Positions 25,889 to 34,374 of a stretch of DNA of 64,000 nt are shown piece after piece. The position numbers and the translations under genes were made by a program. Every line of letters begins with the position of its first letter. The first letter of the stretch is position 1. Origin of the DNA: Cellulomonas denverensis (GTDB lineage: Bacteria > Actinomycetota > Actinomycetes > Actinomycetales > Cellulomonadaceae). Under the pieces are notes generated by a model. It saw nothing but the letters and a program-made list of their open reading frames with translations, did not search any database and was not told the origin of the DNA. The stretch covers positions 545,610-609,609 of the forward strand of contig NZ_JAAXOX010000002.1 of NCBI RefSeq assembly GCF_012396125.1. Reading direction: 5' to 3'.

Positions 25889-25894
25889 ACGCTA
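25889..25894 (-). promoter_or_regulatory. -10 hexamer TAGCGT of fabG-fabI, likely leaderless
   Basis: Reads TAGCGT on the minus strand, 8 nt before GTG 25880. Confidence 0.45.
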
Positions 25895-26019
25895 ACCGAG
25901 CCGGGGCGGGCACACCGTGCAACACGGCGGCACAGGTTGCGGGCCGGTCGTTGTCCGAATCGCACAATCCGGTGACCAGCACCACGATCCTCGACCCGTC
26001 AGGGCGGTCGTGGCGCGCC

Positions 26020-26025
26020 TACGAT
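26020..26025 (+). promoter_or_regulatory. -10 hexamer TACGAT of the DUF3099 gene
   Basis: TACGAT ends 5 nt before the GTG at 26031, slightly short for a leaderless start. Confidence 0.4.
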
Positions 26026-26030
26026 CAGAT

Positions 26031-26381
26031 GTGCCCAGGCGGACCCCTCCCGCAGTCAGCGTCACCAGTGCCCCGCAGTCACTGGCCGCCGACCAGTCCC
26101 GCCGTGCCTCGCGCTACCTGATCCAGATGGGCATCCGGGTGGCCTGCTTCCTGCTGGCGGTGCTGCTGTGGAAGCACGTGCCGCTGTGGGTGAGCATCCT
26201 GTTCATCGTCGGGGCGGTGGTGCTGCCGTACACCGCGGTGCTGTTCGCCAACGCCGGCCGGGAACGGGTGGAGTCGTCCGGGGCGATGATGGCGGGGCCG
26301 GAGCTGACCACCGGACCGGCGATGACCCGGCACCAGGACGACGACCAGACCCCGGAGGAGCCCGATGACCGACGCCGTTGA
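26031..26381 (+). CDS. DUF3099 membrane protein
   Basis: A 116-aa actinobacterial protein with two adjacent transmembrane helices (about residues 36-55 and 58-76) after a cytosolic N-terminus containing VTSAPQSLAADQSRRASRYL, typical of DUF3099. The C-terminal 40 residues are hydrophilic and end in a DDRRR tail. The function is unknown. The next gene overlaps its last 17 bp, so the three genes DUF3099, 82-aa protein and SURF1 form one transcription unit. It diverges from fabG. Confidence 0.8.
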   Translation: MPRRTPPAVSVTSAPQSLAADQSRRASRYLIQMGIRVACFLLAVLLWKHVPLWVSILFIVGAVVLPYTAVLFANAGRERVESSGAMMAGPELTTGPAMTRHQDDDQTPEEPDDRRR

Positions 26382-26613
26382 CGAGCTGATCTGCTCCGCG
26401 CGCGGCTGCCGGCAGGAGGCCACCTGGGGCGTGCTGTGGAACAACCCGAAGCTGCACACCCCGGACCGGCGCAAGGTCTGGCTGGCCTGCGACGAGCACC
26501 GGGAGCACCTGGAGGAGTACCTGCGGGTGCGCGCGTTCTTCAAGGAGACCGTTCCCGCCGCCGACCTGGACCGGGTCGAGCTGGGCACCCGGCCGGGACC
26601 GTTCGGGCGATGA
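26365..26613 (+). CDS. small conserved protein, possible zinc ribbon
   Basis: An 82-aa protein. CSARGCRQEATWGVLWNNP and, later, WLACDEHREHLEEYL place two cysteines, a further cysteine and histidines where a small zinc-binding fold would have them. Small proteins like this are conserved in this neighbourhood in actinobacteria, but I know no function. GGAGGAG 4 nt upstream supports ATG 26365. It overlaps DUF3099 by 17 bp and the SURF1 gene by 4 bp. Confidence 0.8.
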   Translation: MTDAVDELICSARGCRQEATWGVLWNNPKLHTPDRRKVWLACDEHREHLEEYLRVRAFFKETVPAADLDRVELGTRPGPFGR

Positions 26614-27476
26614 CCCTGTCCCCCGCCACCCGCCGGGCGATCGGCCTGGTGCTGCTGTCCGTGGTGCTGGCCACGGCGTGCGCGTTCCTCGGACGCTGGC
26701 AGTGGAACCGGCACGTGGCCCGGGATGCCGCGATCCAGCTGGTGCAGGACAACTACCACGCCGACCCGGTGCCGCTGGCCGAGCTGGTCCCGACCGTCGA
26801 CGACCAGCTCGATCCCGGCCTGGTCTGGCACCCGGTCACCGTCACGGGCCACTACGACCCGGACGGCACCGTGCTGCTGCGCAACCGGCCGGTGAACAGC
26901 CAACCCGGCTTCCACGTGCTGGTCCCGCTGGTCCAGGACGACGGCACCGTGCTGGTGGTCGACCGCGGCTGGGTCGCCTGGGACTCCGACGCCTCCGCCG
27001 AGGTCACCGTGCCCGAGCCACCCACCGGCGAGGTCACCGTCACCGTGCGGCTGCGCCCCCAGGAGACCGCCAGCACCCGCGGCGCCCCGGACGGCCAGGT
27101 GCAGGCGATCAACGTCGGCCAGGTGCTGGACGCCGCCGGGCTGTCCGATGCCCAGGCCTACCCGGTCTACGGCGCGCTGGTCACCGAGAACCCGGCCGCC
27201 GGCACCGCACTGGGCGCGCTGCCCACCCCGTCCACCGACCCCGGCTCGCACCTGTCCTACGCCTTCCAGTGGTGGGCGTTCGGCATCATGGCGCTGTTCG
27301 GCTTCGGCTGGATGGCCCGCCGTGAACTGCGCGACGAGCGCGGCATCCCGCGCGGACCGTCGGTGGCGCTCGGCGACCTGCTCCCCGACGAGGACGGCCG
27401 GGTCCGGACCCCCCGCCGCCGCCGGGTGTCCGACGAGGACACCGAGGACGCACTGATCGACGCCCAACTGCACTGA
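26610..27476 (+). CDS. SURF1-family cytochrome oxidase assembly protein
   Basis: The 288-aa protein has the SURF1 layout: an N-terminal transmembrane helix (about residues 10-28) followed by FLGRWQWNRH, an extracytoplasmic domain (about 50-205, with VTGHYDPDGTVLLRNRP and VVDRGWV) and a second helix (HLSYAFQWWAFGIMALFGFGW, about 212-232). Members help deliver heme a to cytochrome c oxidase. The heme A synthase gene about 19 kb away fits this. ATG 26610 overlaps the preceding stop (ATGA). Confidence 0.9.
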   Translation: MTLSPATRRAIGLVLLSVVLATACAFLGRWQWNRHVARDAAIQLVQDNYHADPVPLAELVPTVDDQLDPGLVWHPVTVTGHYDPDGTVLLRNRPVNSQPGFHVLVPLVQDDGTVLVVDRGWVAWDSDASAEVTVPEPPTGEVTVTVRLRPQETASTRGAPDGQVQAINVGQVLDAAGLSDAQAYPVYGALVTENPAAGTALGALPTPSTDPGSHLSYAFQWWAFGIMALFGFGWMARRELRDERGIPRGPSVALGDLLPDEDGRVRTPRRRRVSDEDTEDALIDAQLH

Positions 27477-27505
27477 CCGCGCCCGTGGGCTGGCAGAGTG
27501 TCCGG

Positions 27506-28114
27506 ATGGACTGGGGTCGGACGTGGATGGCGCCGTGGCGGGCGCGACGGGGTGCGCGGTCGCTGCCGCTGGCGGTCGCCGGGTCGGCGCTGCTCGCGCT
27601 GAGCCTGGCCCAGGTGGCGGTGCCGTTCTCCCAGCGGCTGATCGTGCAGATGGTGATCCCGCCGGCGGCCGCGGTGGTGCAGTGGGTGGTGTCGGTGCGC
27701 CGGCCACCGGTCCCGGCCGGGTCGCCGGGTGAGGGCTACGCCGGGCTGGCCGTGTTCACCGCGCTGGCCTGCCTGCTGTTCCCGCTGACCATCCTGTACG
27801 CCGGGCCGGTGGCGCCGGTCGCCTTCGGGCTGCTGGTGGTGGCGCTGCGGGGCCGGGACGTGGTGCTGCTGATCGCCGCGGGCGCGCTGGCCCTGGCGGC
27901 GTGGCCGTTCCGGCAACTGATCTGGGCCTCAGCCCCGCTGCGCGGCACCGACCTGCCCGGGATCGGCGCCCAGGCCATCGGCGGGCTGGTCCTGATCCTG
28001 GTCGCACTCCGCTGCCGCCGCGACGAGCGCCGGCTCGCGACTGAGCCGGATGACGCCGAGGACCCGCGGCCCGGGCCCGATGACGCTCAGGCCAGCGTCA
28101 CCAGGTCCAGGTAG
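27506..28114 (+). CDS. hypothetical multi-pass membrane protein
   Basis: A 202-aa protein with about five hydrophobic helices (near residues 22-40, 47-63, 78-96, 100-135 and 150-166). The acidic/basic C-terminal tail (RRDERRLATEPDDAEDPRP) is likely cytoplasmic. I do not recognise the family. It follows SURF1 by 29 bp and could share its transcript. Its last 28 bp overlap the convergent ABC-F gene, so its C-terminus is encoded antisense to the end of that gene. Confidence 0.7.
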   Translation: MDWGRTWMAPWRARRGARSLPLAVAGSALLALSLAQVAVPFSQRLIVQMVIPPAAAVVQWVVSVRRPPVPAGSPGEGYAGLAVFTALACLLFPLTILYAGPVAPVAFGLLVVALRGRDVVLLIAAGALALAAWPFRQLIWASAPLRGTDLPGIGAQAIGGLVLILVALRCRRDERRLATEPDDAEDPRPGPDDAQASVTRSR

Positions 28115-29685
28115 TCCGCGTTCCACAGGTCCTCGTCGCCGTCCGGCAGCAGCACGACCCGCTCCGGCTGCAGCGCCTCGACCGCGCCCTCGTCGTGCGA
28201 GACCAGGACCACCGCGCCGGTGTACCCGCGCAGCGCCGCCAGGATCTCCTCCCGGGACGCCGGGTCGAGGTTGTTGGTCGGCTCGTCCAGCAGCAGCACG
28301 TTCGCGCTGGAGACCACCAGCGCCGCGAGCGCCAGCCGGGTCTTCTCGCCACCGGAGAGCACCCCGGCCGGCTTGTCCGCATCGTCGCCGGAGAACAGGA
28401 ACGACCCGAGCACCGACCGCACCTGGGTGTCGGTGAGGTCGGGCGCCTGCGAGCGCAGGTTCTCCACCACCGTCCGGTCCAGGTCCAGGGTCTCGTGCTC
28501 CTGGGCGTAGTAGCCGAGCTTGAGCCCGTGGCCCGGGACGACCTCACCGGTGTCCGGCTGCATGATCCCGCCGAGCATCCGCAGCAGGGTGGTCTTGCCC
28601 GCACCGTTCAGCCCGAGCACCACCACCCGGCTGCCCTTGTCGATCGCCAGGTCCACCCCGGCGAAGACCTCCTGCGACCCGTAGGACTTGGACAGGTCGG
28701 TCGCGGTGAGCGGGGTCTTGCCGCAGGGCGCCGGCTCGGGGAACCGCAGCTTGGCGACCTTGTCCTGCGCGCGGACCTCGTCCAGGCCGGACAGCAGGCG
28801 CTCGGCACGGCGGGCCATGTTCTGGGCGGCGACCGTCTTGGTGGCCTTGGCCCGCATCTTGTCCGCCTGGGCCATCAGCGCGGAGGCCTTCTTCTCTGCG
28901 TTGGCACGTTCCCGGCGACGGCGCTTCTCGTCCGTCTCCCGCTGCTTGAGGTAGGCGTCCCAGCCGAGGTTGTACTGGTCCAGCTCGCCGCGGTTGGCGT
29001 CCAGGTGGAAGACCTTGTTCACGGTGGCGCGCAGCAGCTCGACGTCGTGGCTGATCACGATGAACCCGCCGGGGTACACCTTGAGGTACTCGCGCAGCCA
29101 GACGATCGAGTCGGCGTCCAGGTGGTTGGTCGGCTCGTCCAGCAGCAGGGTGTCCGCGCCGGAGAACAGGATCCGGGCGAGCTCGACCCGGCGGCGCTGA
29201 CCACCGGAGAGCGTGCCGAGGGTCTGGCCGAGCACCCGGTCGTCCAGGCCGAGGTTCGCGGTGATCCGGTGCGCCTCGGACTCGGCGGCGTAGCCACCGG
29301 CGGCGGTGAACCGGGCCTCCAGCTTCTCGTACCGGTCCATCGCCTTGGCGCGGACGGCGTCGTCCTCGGCGGCCATCTCCGCCTCGGTGGCGCGCATCTT
29401 GGCGGTGATCGCGTCCAGGCCGCGGGCGGACAGCACCCGGTGCAGGGCGAGGGTGTCCGGGTCGCCGGCCTTGGAGTCCTGCGGCAGGTAGCCGACATCG
29501 CCGGAGACGCTGATCGTCCCGCCGGTGGGCTGGGTCTCGCCGGAGAGCGTCTTGGTCAGGGTGGTCTTGCCGGCACCGTTGCGGCCGACCAGCCCGATCC
29601 GGTCGCCGGCGGCCACCCGGAAGGTGGTCGGGGACAGCAACGTGCGTGCCCCGATCCGCAGCTCGACGCCCTGCGCTGTGATCAC
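28087..29685 (-). CDS. ABC-F family ATPase (ribosome-associated)
   Basis: The 532-aa protein has two ATP-binding domains without membrane helices. NBD1 has Walker A GRNGAGKTT (about residue 35), TLSGGQRRRVELARIL and LLLDEPTNHLD. NBD2 has GLNGAGKTT (about 347), LSGGEKTRLALAAL and LLLDEPTNNLD. Between them is a charged, Lys/Arg/Glu-rich linker (about 235-290; RETDEKRRRRERANAEKKA), the P-site tRNA-interaction motif of ABC-F proteins. Such proteins rescue or protect ribosomes. GTG 29685 with GGAG 7 nt upstream is the likely start. The 3' end overlaps the opposing membrane-protein gene. Confidence 0.93.
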   Translation of the reverse strand: MITAQGVELRIGARTLLSPTTFRVAAGDRIGLVGRNGAGKTTLTKTLSGETQPTGGTISVSGDVGYLPQDSKAGDPDTLALHRVLSARGLDAITAKMRATEAEMAAEDDAVRAKAMDRYEKLEARFTAAGGYAAESEAHRITANLGLDDRVLGQTLGTLSGGQRRRVELARILFSGADTLLLDEPTNHLDADSIVWLREYLKVYPGGFIVISHDVELLRATVNKVFHLDANRGELDQYNLGWDAYLKQRETDEKRRRRERANAEKKASALMAQADKMRAKATKTVAAQNMARRAERLLSGLDEVRAQDKVAKLRFPEPAPCGKTPLTATDLSKSYGSQEVFAGVDLAIDKGSRVVVLGLNGAGKTTLLRMLGGIMQPDTGEVVPGHGLKLGYYAQEHETLDLDRTVVENLRSQAPDLTDTQVRSVLGSFLFSGDDADKPAGVLSGGEKTRLALAALVVSSANVLLLDEPTNNLDPASREEILAALRGYTGAVVLVSHDEGAVEALQPERVVLLPDGDEDLWNADYLDLVTLA

Positions 29686-29983
29686 CGTGTCACTCCAGAC
29701 GGGCCCACCGGCCCGATCGCGGCACCGGCCCCCGGGTGGCGTGCGCCGTCCGGACGGGCTCGGCGACTGTGCGGAATCCTCCAGGTGCCGCGCGGCAGCA
29801 CGGCCGCTCGGCACAAACGCCGATCATTCTACGGTCGCCCCGCACGGGGCAGCACCCGGATTTCGCTGCTGGCGACTTCCTCCAAGACCGGGGTGGCGGA
29901 ACTGGCCGCGGTGGTCAATGCCCCGGCGACCGCGGGCGAACTAGCGTGGCGGCTCGGTGAGTTGCACCGACGATGGGAGACCC

Positions 29984-30592
29984 GTGACCGACCCGCAGCC
30001 GCAGCCCGCGACCGTCCTGCCCGCCCCGGCGGTCCGGCGCTCCGCCGCCACCGACCTGGCCCTGATCGCGTCCTTCGCCGCCCTGGTCGCGGTGTGTGCG
30101 GTGCTGCCGGCGATCCCGGTCGGCGGCGCGGTGCCGATCACCCTGCAGACCTTCGGGGTGGCGCTGACCGGCCTGGTGCTCGGCCCGCGGCGCGGGTTCC
30201 TGGCGATGCTGTTGTACGTGGCGGTCGGGCTGGCCGGCCTGCCCGTGCTGTCCGGGGCCACCGGCGGTCTGGGGGTGCTGGCCGGGGCGTCCGCCGGGTA
30301 CCTGCTGGCCTTCCCGCTGGCCGCCGCGGTCGCCGGTGCCGGGTCGGTGCTGGCCCGTCGCGCCGCCGGGCGCTGGCAGGTGCCGGCCCTGTTCGCCGCC
30401 GCCACCGCGGGCAGCCTGCTGGTCGTGCACCCGCTGGGCATCGCGGTGATGGGCTGGCGGCTGGGGCTGTCCGCCACCGAGGCGCTGACCGCCGGCGCGG
30501 TGTTCCTGCCCGGCGACGTGCTGAAGAACGTGCTGGCCGCCGTGGTCGCCGCCGCGGTGCTGCGGGCGTTCCCGGAGCTGCGCCGCCGGTGA
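29984..30592 (+). CDS. bioY: biotin ECF transporter S component
   Basis: The 202-aa membrane protein has six transmembrane helices and BioY features: LALIASFAALVAVCAVLP, then VPITLQTFGVALTGLVLGPRRG and the LPVLSGATGGLGVLAGASAGYLL segment. It binds biotin with high affinity and works with the ATPase and T component encoded next. GTG 29984 has GGGAG 4 nt upstream. GTG 29957, nine codons earlier and 9 nt after a TAGCGT hexamer, is the alternative. The stop overlaps the next start (GTGA). Confidence 0.93.
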   Translation: MTDPQPQPATVLPAPAVRRSAATDLALIASFAALVAVCAVLPAIPVGGAVPITLQTFGVALTGLVLGPRRGFLAMLLYVAVGLAGLPVLSGATGGLGVLAGASAGYLLAFPLAAAVAGAGSVLARRAAGRWQVPALFAAATAGSLLVVHPLGIAVMGWRLGLSATEALTAGAVFLPGDVLKNVLAAVVAAAVLRAFPELRRR

Positions 30593-31290
30593 TCGAGCTC
30601 CACGGCGCGCTGGTCACCGCCACCGGCCCGCACGGCCGGGAGGCGGTCCGGTTGCTCGGCCCGGTCGACCTCACCCTGGCCGAACGCCGGATCGCGGTGG
30701 TCGGTGCCAACGGCTCCGGCAAGTCGACCCTGGCCCGGCTGCTGAACGGCCTGGCGCTGCCCGCGGCCGGACAGGTGCTGGTGGACGGGCTGGACACCGC
30801 CAAGGACGGCCGGGCGGTCCGGCGCCGGGTCGGCTTCCTGTTCACCGACCCGGACGCCCAGATCGTGATGCCGACCCCGGTGGAGGACGTTGCCCTGTCG
30901 CTGCGCCGGACCGCCGTACCGCCCGCCGACCGGGACGCCCGTGCCCGTGCCGCCCTGGCCCGGGTCGGCCTGGCCGAGCGCGCCGACCTGCCGGTGCGTG
31001 CCCTGTCCGGCGGCCAGCGCCAACTGCTCGCCCTGGCCGCCGTGCTGGCCACCGAGCCGGAGGTGCTGGTCTGCGACGAGCCCACCACCCTGCTCGACCT
31101 GCGCTGGCGCCGGGTGGTCACCGACCTGATCGCCGGTCTCCCCCAGCAGGTCGTCCTGGTCACCCACGACCTGGACGCCGCCGCCCACGCCGACCGGGTA
31201 CTGGTGGTCGACGACGGCCGGATCGTCGCCGACGGCCCGCCCGCCACCACCCTCGACCACTACCGCACGCTGATGGCCGCCCTGCCGTGA
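30589..31290 (+). CDS. bioM: biotin ECF transporter ATP-binding protein
   Basis: A 233-aa ATPase with Walker [18 protein letters not shown] (about residue 37), Q-loop FTDPDAQIVMPTPVEDVA (the DPDAQ wording typical of ECF/CbiO ATPases), signature LSGGQRQLLALAAVL and Walker B VLVCDEPTTLLD followed by VTHDLD. A single ATPase gene implies a homodimer, as in BioMNY. It is coupled to both neighbours by GTGA overlaps. Confidence 0.92.
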   Translation: MIELHGALVTATGPHGREAVRLLGPVDLTLAERRIAVVGANGSGKSTLARLLNGLALPAAGQVLVDGLDTAKDGRAVRRRVGFLFTDPDAQIVMPTPVEDVALSLRRTAVPPADRDARARAALARVGLAERADLPVRALSGGQRQLLALAAVLATEPEVLVCDEPTTLLDLRWRRVVTDLIAGLPQQVVLVTHDLDAAAHADRVLVVDDGRIVADGPPATTLDHYRTLMAALP

Positions 31291-31838
31291 CCGGCGCCAA
31301 GCTGCTCGCCCTGGCCGCCCTCGGGGTGACCGTCGTGGTCCTGCGCGGCCCGGTCGGCGCCCTGCTGCTGCTCGCCGCGGTCGTCGCCCTGGCCCTCGCC
31401 GTCCGGCTCCCGCTGCGCTCCACCCTGCGCGGCCTGTTCCCGGTGCTGGCCACCGCGGTGGTGGCGGCCGGCTACCAGTGGTTCACCCGCGGCCCCGGAC
31501 CCGCCGTCGAGGTCGCCGCCGACCTGCTCACCCTGGTGCTGGCCGCCACGCTGGTCACCGCGACCACCCCCACCGACCGGCTGCTGGACGTCCTGGTCCG
31601 CGCCGTCCGCCCGCTGCGCCGGGTGGGGGTCAATCCGGAGGCGGTCGGCTTCGCGGTCACCCTGCTGCTGCGCACCGTCCCGGAGATCGCCCGCCTGGTG
31701 TCCGAGGTGCGCGACGCCGCCCGGGCCCGCGGACTGGAGCGCGACCCCCGGGTGTGGCTGACCCCGGCGGTGCTGCGGGTGGTCGGCCGGGCGCGGGACC
31801 AGGGCGAGGCGTTGGCGGCGCGAGGCGTGCTGGACTGA
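31287..31838 (+). CDS. bioN: biotin ECF transporter T component (CbiQ family)
   Basis: The 183-aa protein has four hydrophobic segments in the first 110 residues and a cytoplasmic helical coupling region with the two short Ala-Arg-Gly motifs of ECF T proteins (AARARGLE and LAARGVLD). These dock to the ATPase dimer. It completes the bioYMN set, which imports biotin using ATP. GTG 31287 overlaps the bioM stop. Confidence 0.9.
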   Translation: MTGAKLLALAALGVTVVVLRGPVGALLLLAAVVALALAVRLPLRSTLRGLFPVLATAVVAAGYQWFTRGPGPAVEVAADLLTLVLAATLVTATTPTDRLLDVLVRAVRPLRRVGVNPEAVGFAVTLLLRTVPEIARLVSEVRDAARARGLERDPRVWLTPAVLRVVGRARDQGEALAARGVLD

Positions 31839-31854
31839 GGATCGGCCGGCACGC

Positions 31855-31860
31855 CAAGAT
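31855..31860 (+). promoter_or_regulatory. -10-like hexamer CAAGAT before a likely leaderless gene
   Basis: Six nt separate CAAGAT from GTG 31867, with no ribosome site. The first base departs from the TANNNT form. Confidence 0.3.
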
Positions 31861-31866
31861 CGGGGC

Positions 31867-32226
31867 GTGTCCTTCCCCACATCCCCCGCAACCCCCGAAC
31901 CCGTCCTCGCCCGGCTCGGCGACATGGTGTTGTCCGAGCACTGGGTCACCACGCCGTGGGGCTCCGCGCCGCTGGCCGGTGCGCAGTGGACCGCCACCGA
32001 CCAGGCCTACCCGGCGCAGCGGATCCCGGTGTGGGCGATCGTGCTGGCCATCGTCCTGTTCCCGATCGGGCTGCTGTTCCTGCTGGCCAAGGAGACCCAG
32101 TGGCAGGGCTGGATCGACATCACGGTCCGGGCGCCCGGTCTGGCGCACACCACCCGGGTTCCGTACAGCCCGGCGGAGTCGGCGCGGGTGGCGCAGGCAT
32201 TGAGCTGGGCCCAGGCCCGGTCCTGA
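31867..32226 (+). CDS. hypothetical single-pass membrane protein
   Basis: A 119-aa protein with a hydrophilic N-terminal half that includes HWVTTPWGSAPLAGAQW, one transmembrane helix (about residues 58-77, WAIVLAIVLFPIGLLFLLAK) and a short basic-acidic C-terminal part with TVRAPGLAHTTRVPYSPAE. Proteins of this pattern are common in actinobacteria and uncharacterised. It is separated from bioN by 28 bp, so readthrough is possible. Confidence 0.7.
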   Translation: MSFPTSPATPEPVLARLGDMVLSEHWVTTPWGSAPLAGAQWTATDQAYPAQRIPVWAIVLAIVLFPIGLLFLLAKETQWQGWIDITVRAPGLAHTTRVPYSPAESARVAQALSWAQARS

Positions 32227-32277
32227 CCCCCGAGGGCCGGACGGCCGGCCCGCCGCGCGCGGGGCGATCGGCGGCGT

Positions 32278-32283
32278 TACGGT
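32278..32283 (+). promoter_or_regulatory. -10 hexamer TACGGT of the zinc metallopeptidase gene, likely leaderless
   Basis: TACGGT ends 7 nt before ATG 32291, with no Shine-Dalgarno. Confidence 0.45.
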
Positions 32284-32290
32284 CCCCGGC

Positions 32291-33187
32291 ATGACGTTCC
32301 AGCACGGCGGGCAGTTCGAGGGTGGGCGGGTCCAGACCCGGCGCGGTGGCGGCCGCGGTCGTGGCATCGCGATCGGCGGCGGGCTCGGCGGGCTGGTGGT
32401 GGTCGTGCTGGTGGCGCTGCTCGGCGGCGACCCGACCTCGTTGCTGTCCGGCGGGTCCGGCGCCGGCGGCGGCGAGCAGCACGGGGTGATCGCCGCCTGC
32501 GATGCCGAGCAGGCCAACAGCCGGCGCGACTGCCGGCTGAGCGCGACCGTCGAGGCGCTGGACAGCTACTGGGTCGAGGCGCTGCCCGCGGCCGGGGTCG
32601 GCGCCACGGCGGAGCAGATCCAGCCCGGTGTGGTGTCCTTCGAGCAGGCGACCACCACCGGGTGCGGGCAGGCGTCGGCCAGCACCGGACCGTTCTACTG
32701 CCCGCCCGACCGCACGATCTATCTGGACCTGGGGTTCTACGACCTGCTGTCCAGCCAGTACGGCGCCTCCGGCGGCAGCCTCGCCGAGATGTACGTAGTC
32801 GCGCACGAGTACGGGCACCACATCCAGCAGCTCACCGGGGTGTTCGACCGCACGGACCGCTCCGGCACCGGCGACGACTCCGACTCGGTCCGGGTGGAGC
32901 TGCAGGCGGACTGCTACGCCGGACTGTGGGCCGGGCACGCGGCGAGCACGCAGGACCCGGAGACCGGCGTGACCTACCTGGAACCGATCCGCGAGTCCGA
33001 GCTCGCCGACGCCCTGTCCGCGGCGGCGGCGGTCGGCGACGACCACATCCAGCAGCAGTCCGGCGGCGGCGTGGACCCGGACTCCTGGACACACGGGTCC
33101 AGCGAGCAGCGCCGGCGCTGGTTCACCACCGGCTACCAGCGCGGCACGCTGGACGCCTGCGACACGTTCGGGGCCGCCACGCTCTGA
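32291..33187 (+). CDS. neutral zinc metallopeptidase (YpfJ family)
   Basis: The 298-aa protein has an Arg/Gly-rich cytosolic N-terminus and one transmembrane helix (about residues 27-50), so the catalytic domain faces outside. VVAHEYGHHIQQLTG (about 170) holds the HExxH zinc site, and the VELQADCYAGLWAGHA stretch (about 204) provides the third ligand region typical of YpfJ/DUF4344-like zincins. Also present are a QSGGGVDPDSWTHG stretch and a RWFTTGY C-terminus. The substrate is unknown. Confidence 0.9.
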   Translation: MTFQHGGQFEGGRVQTRRGGGRGRGIAIGGGLGGLVVVVLVALLGGDPTSLLSGGSGAGGGEQHGVIAACDAEQANSRRDCRLSATVEALDSYWVEALPAAGVGATAEQIQPGVVSFEQATTTGCGQASASTGPFYCPPDRTIYLDLGFYDLLSSQYGASGGSLAEMYVVAHEYGHHIQQLTGVFDRTDRSGTGDDSDSVRVELQADCYAGLWAGHAASTQDPETGVTYLEPIRESELADALSAAAAVGDDHIQQQSGGGVDPDSWTHGSSEQRRRWFTTGYQRGTLDACDTFGAATL

Positions 33188-33338
33188 GTCGGTCCGGCCA
33201 TACGCGTCGGAGGTCGCGAACTCTCTGAGTACCCTCGCCTGCCCACTCGGCTCCGTCGGAACCCGACAGAGATTTCGGAACACTACGACGCGCGGGGAGA
33301 CGGGAGCCGCACACCTGTTGCGGTAGCGGGTCGCGAAG

Positions 33339-34052
33339 TCAGATGGGCTGCAATCGAGAGCGAAGTTCAGCCGGGGTGAGCCATGGTCGCGCGCGGTGGA
33401 TCATGCGGTGGCAGTTAGAGCACAGGAGTGCGAGGTCCCGGAGCCGCGTGATTGTCTCCCCCGAAGTGTGCAGGGGAAGCACATGATGGACCTCAACGAA
33501 GCCCTCGCCGAGCTCTCCGTATCGTGCACCGAAGCTAAACCCGCACACCTCGCACCGGATCTGCCCACCGCTTGCGAGCACAAACTGCAGCTTCGCCTGC
33601 CGTAGCGGGCGGTTGCGCTCGCGGCGGTAGTGCGCAACGAGCATGGCCCGGCCCTCACGCGCCTCAGCCTCGGCGAGGTCGTCGTCTAGGTCCATGACCG
33701 GCCCCTCTGCCACAGGTGCAGCGGCCAACCGGAGAGCCCTGGCCTCAACGTCAAAGAGTTCGGGATTGGCCTCGTACTCGACGACGACCTTCCTGGTGAG
33801 GGATCCGCCTTTCGTCGGTGTCCCCTGGTACCACGACGCTGCCGTGACGATGTCGTATGACTTGCGCTGGATGCTCTCTGGAGAGCGGAATGCCGCATCG
33901 CGATCGGCCTCCGGGACGCTGGACAGCTCCCGTATGAGTGTTGACAACTCCGACGCCTCTTTCGAGCTCGCGTGGAACGCCTTCCAGCCCCTCGCGGCAA
34001 CCGCCTCACAGATGAGGACCAGCTCGTCGCGCGTCCAGTCATGCTTGGGCAT
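33339..34052 (-). CDS. HNH endonuclease
   Basis: The 237-aa protein carries a C-terminal HNH nuclease domain: a zinc site from CEVCGF (about residue 167) and CSNCHRMIH (about 212), with EVHHVLPL (about 188) as the HH of the active site, resembling McrA. The N-terminal part (about 1-130), starting MPKHDWTRDELVLICEAV, is a predicted DNA-binding or specificity region. It stands at the edge of the restriction-modification island, divergent from vsr, and could restrict modified DNA or nick. A TAGCCT hexamer six nt before the ATG fits a leaderless start. Confidence 0.88.
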   Translation of the reverse strand: MPKHDWTRDELVLICEAVAARGWKAFHASSKEASELSTLIRELSSVPEADRDAAFRSPESIQRKSYDIVTAASWYQGTPTKGGSLTRKVVVEYEANPELFDVEARALRLAAAPVAEGPVMDLDDDLAEAEAREGRAMLVAHYRRERNRPLRQAKLQFVLASGGQIRCEVCGFSFGARYGELGEGFVEVHHVLPLHTSGETITRLRDLALLCSNCHRMIHRARPWLTPAELRSRLQPI

Positions 34053-34058
34053 GGTGCG

Positions 34059-34064
34059 AGGCTA
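34059..34064 (-). promoter_or_regulatory. -10 hexamer TAGCCT of the HNH gene
   Basis: TAGCCT on the minus strand, 6 nt before ATG 34052. No ribosome site. Confidence 0.45.
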
Positions 34065-34335
34065 CGGCTCGCTGACCCAGGGCTGCCAGGTCGTAGCATC
34101 TTCTCTGCCCTACAACACCCACGCGGTGAACGAGGTCGCCGTCCTGGCGTTCGACAGGCCTGGCAGCGCGGCACTAGGCATGTGCGCAGGTGCCGATCCA
34201 GCACCCCTTCTTCGTCTCCATAGTTCAGGCCAGGCACGCGTGCTTGCATCTTCGTTGTGACCAGTTCTCTTGGCACTACGTGGCCGAAGCGATCGTGCCG
34301 AGCAGTCGGGAGGGGATCGGACGGTCTCCGCACTT

Positions 34336-34374
34336 GTCACGAACGTGACCGGATCGAACAAGCACGCTCGTGAC
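34336..34374. promoter_or_regulatory. pair of related palindromes upstream of vsr
   Basis: GTCACG-AA-CGTGAC (34336-34349) is a perfect inverted repeat. AGCACG-CT-CGTGAC (34361-34374) keeps one perfect half site and a CACG/CGTG core. Centres are 25 bp apart and end 46 bp before the vsr start, which suits cooperative binding of a repressor to the restriction operon. Confidence 0.5.

Noticed and set aside
33188..33338. tRNA gene or attachment site at the left edge of the island
   Set aside because: No cloverleaf or repeated sequence matching the right edge; only a weak GTCGG/CCGAC hairpin near 33259.
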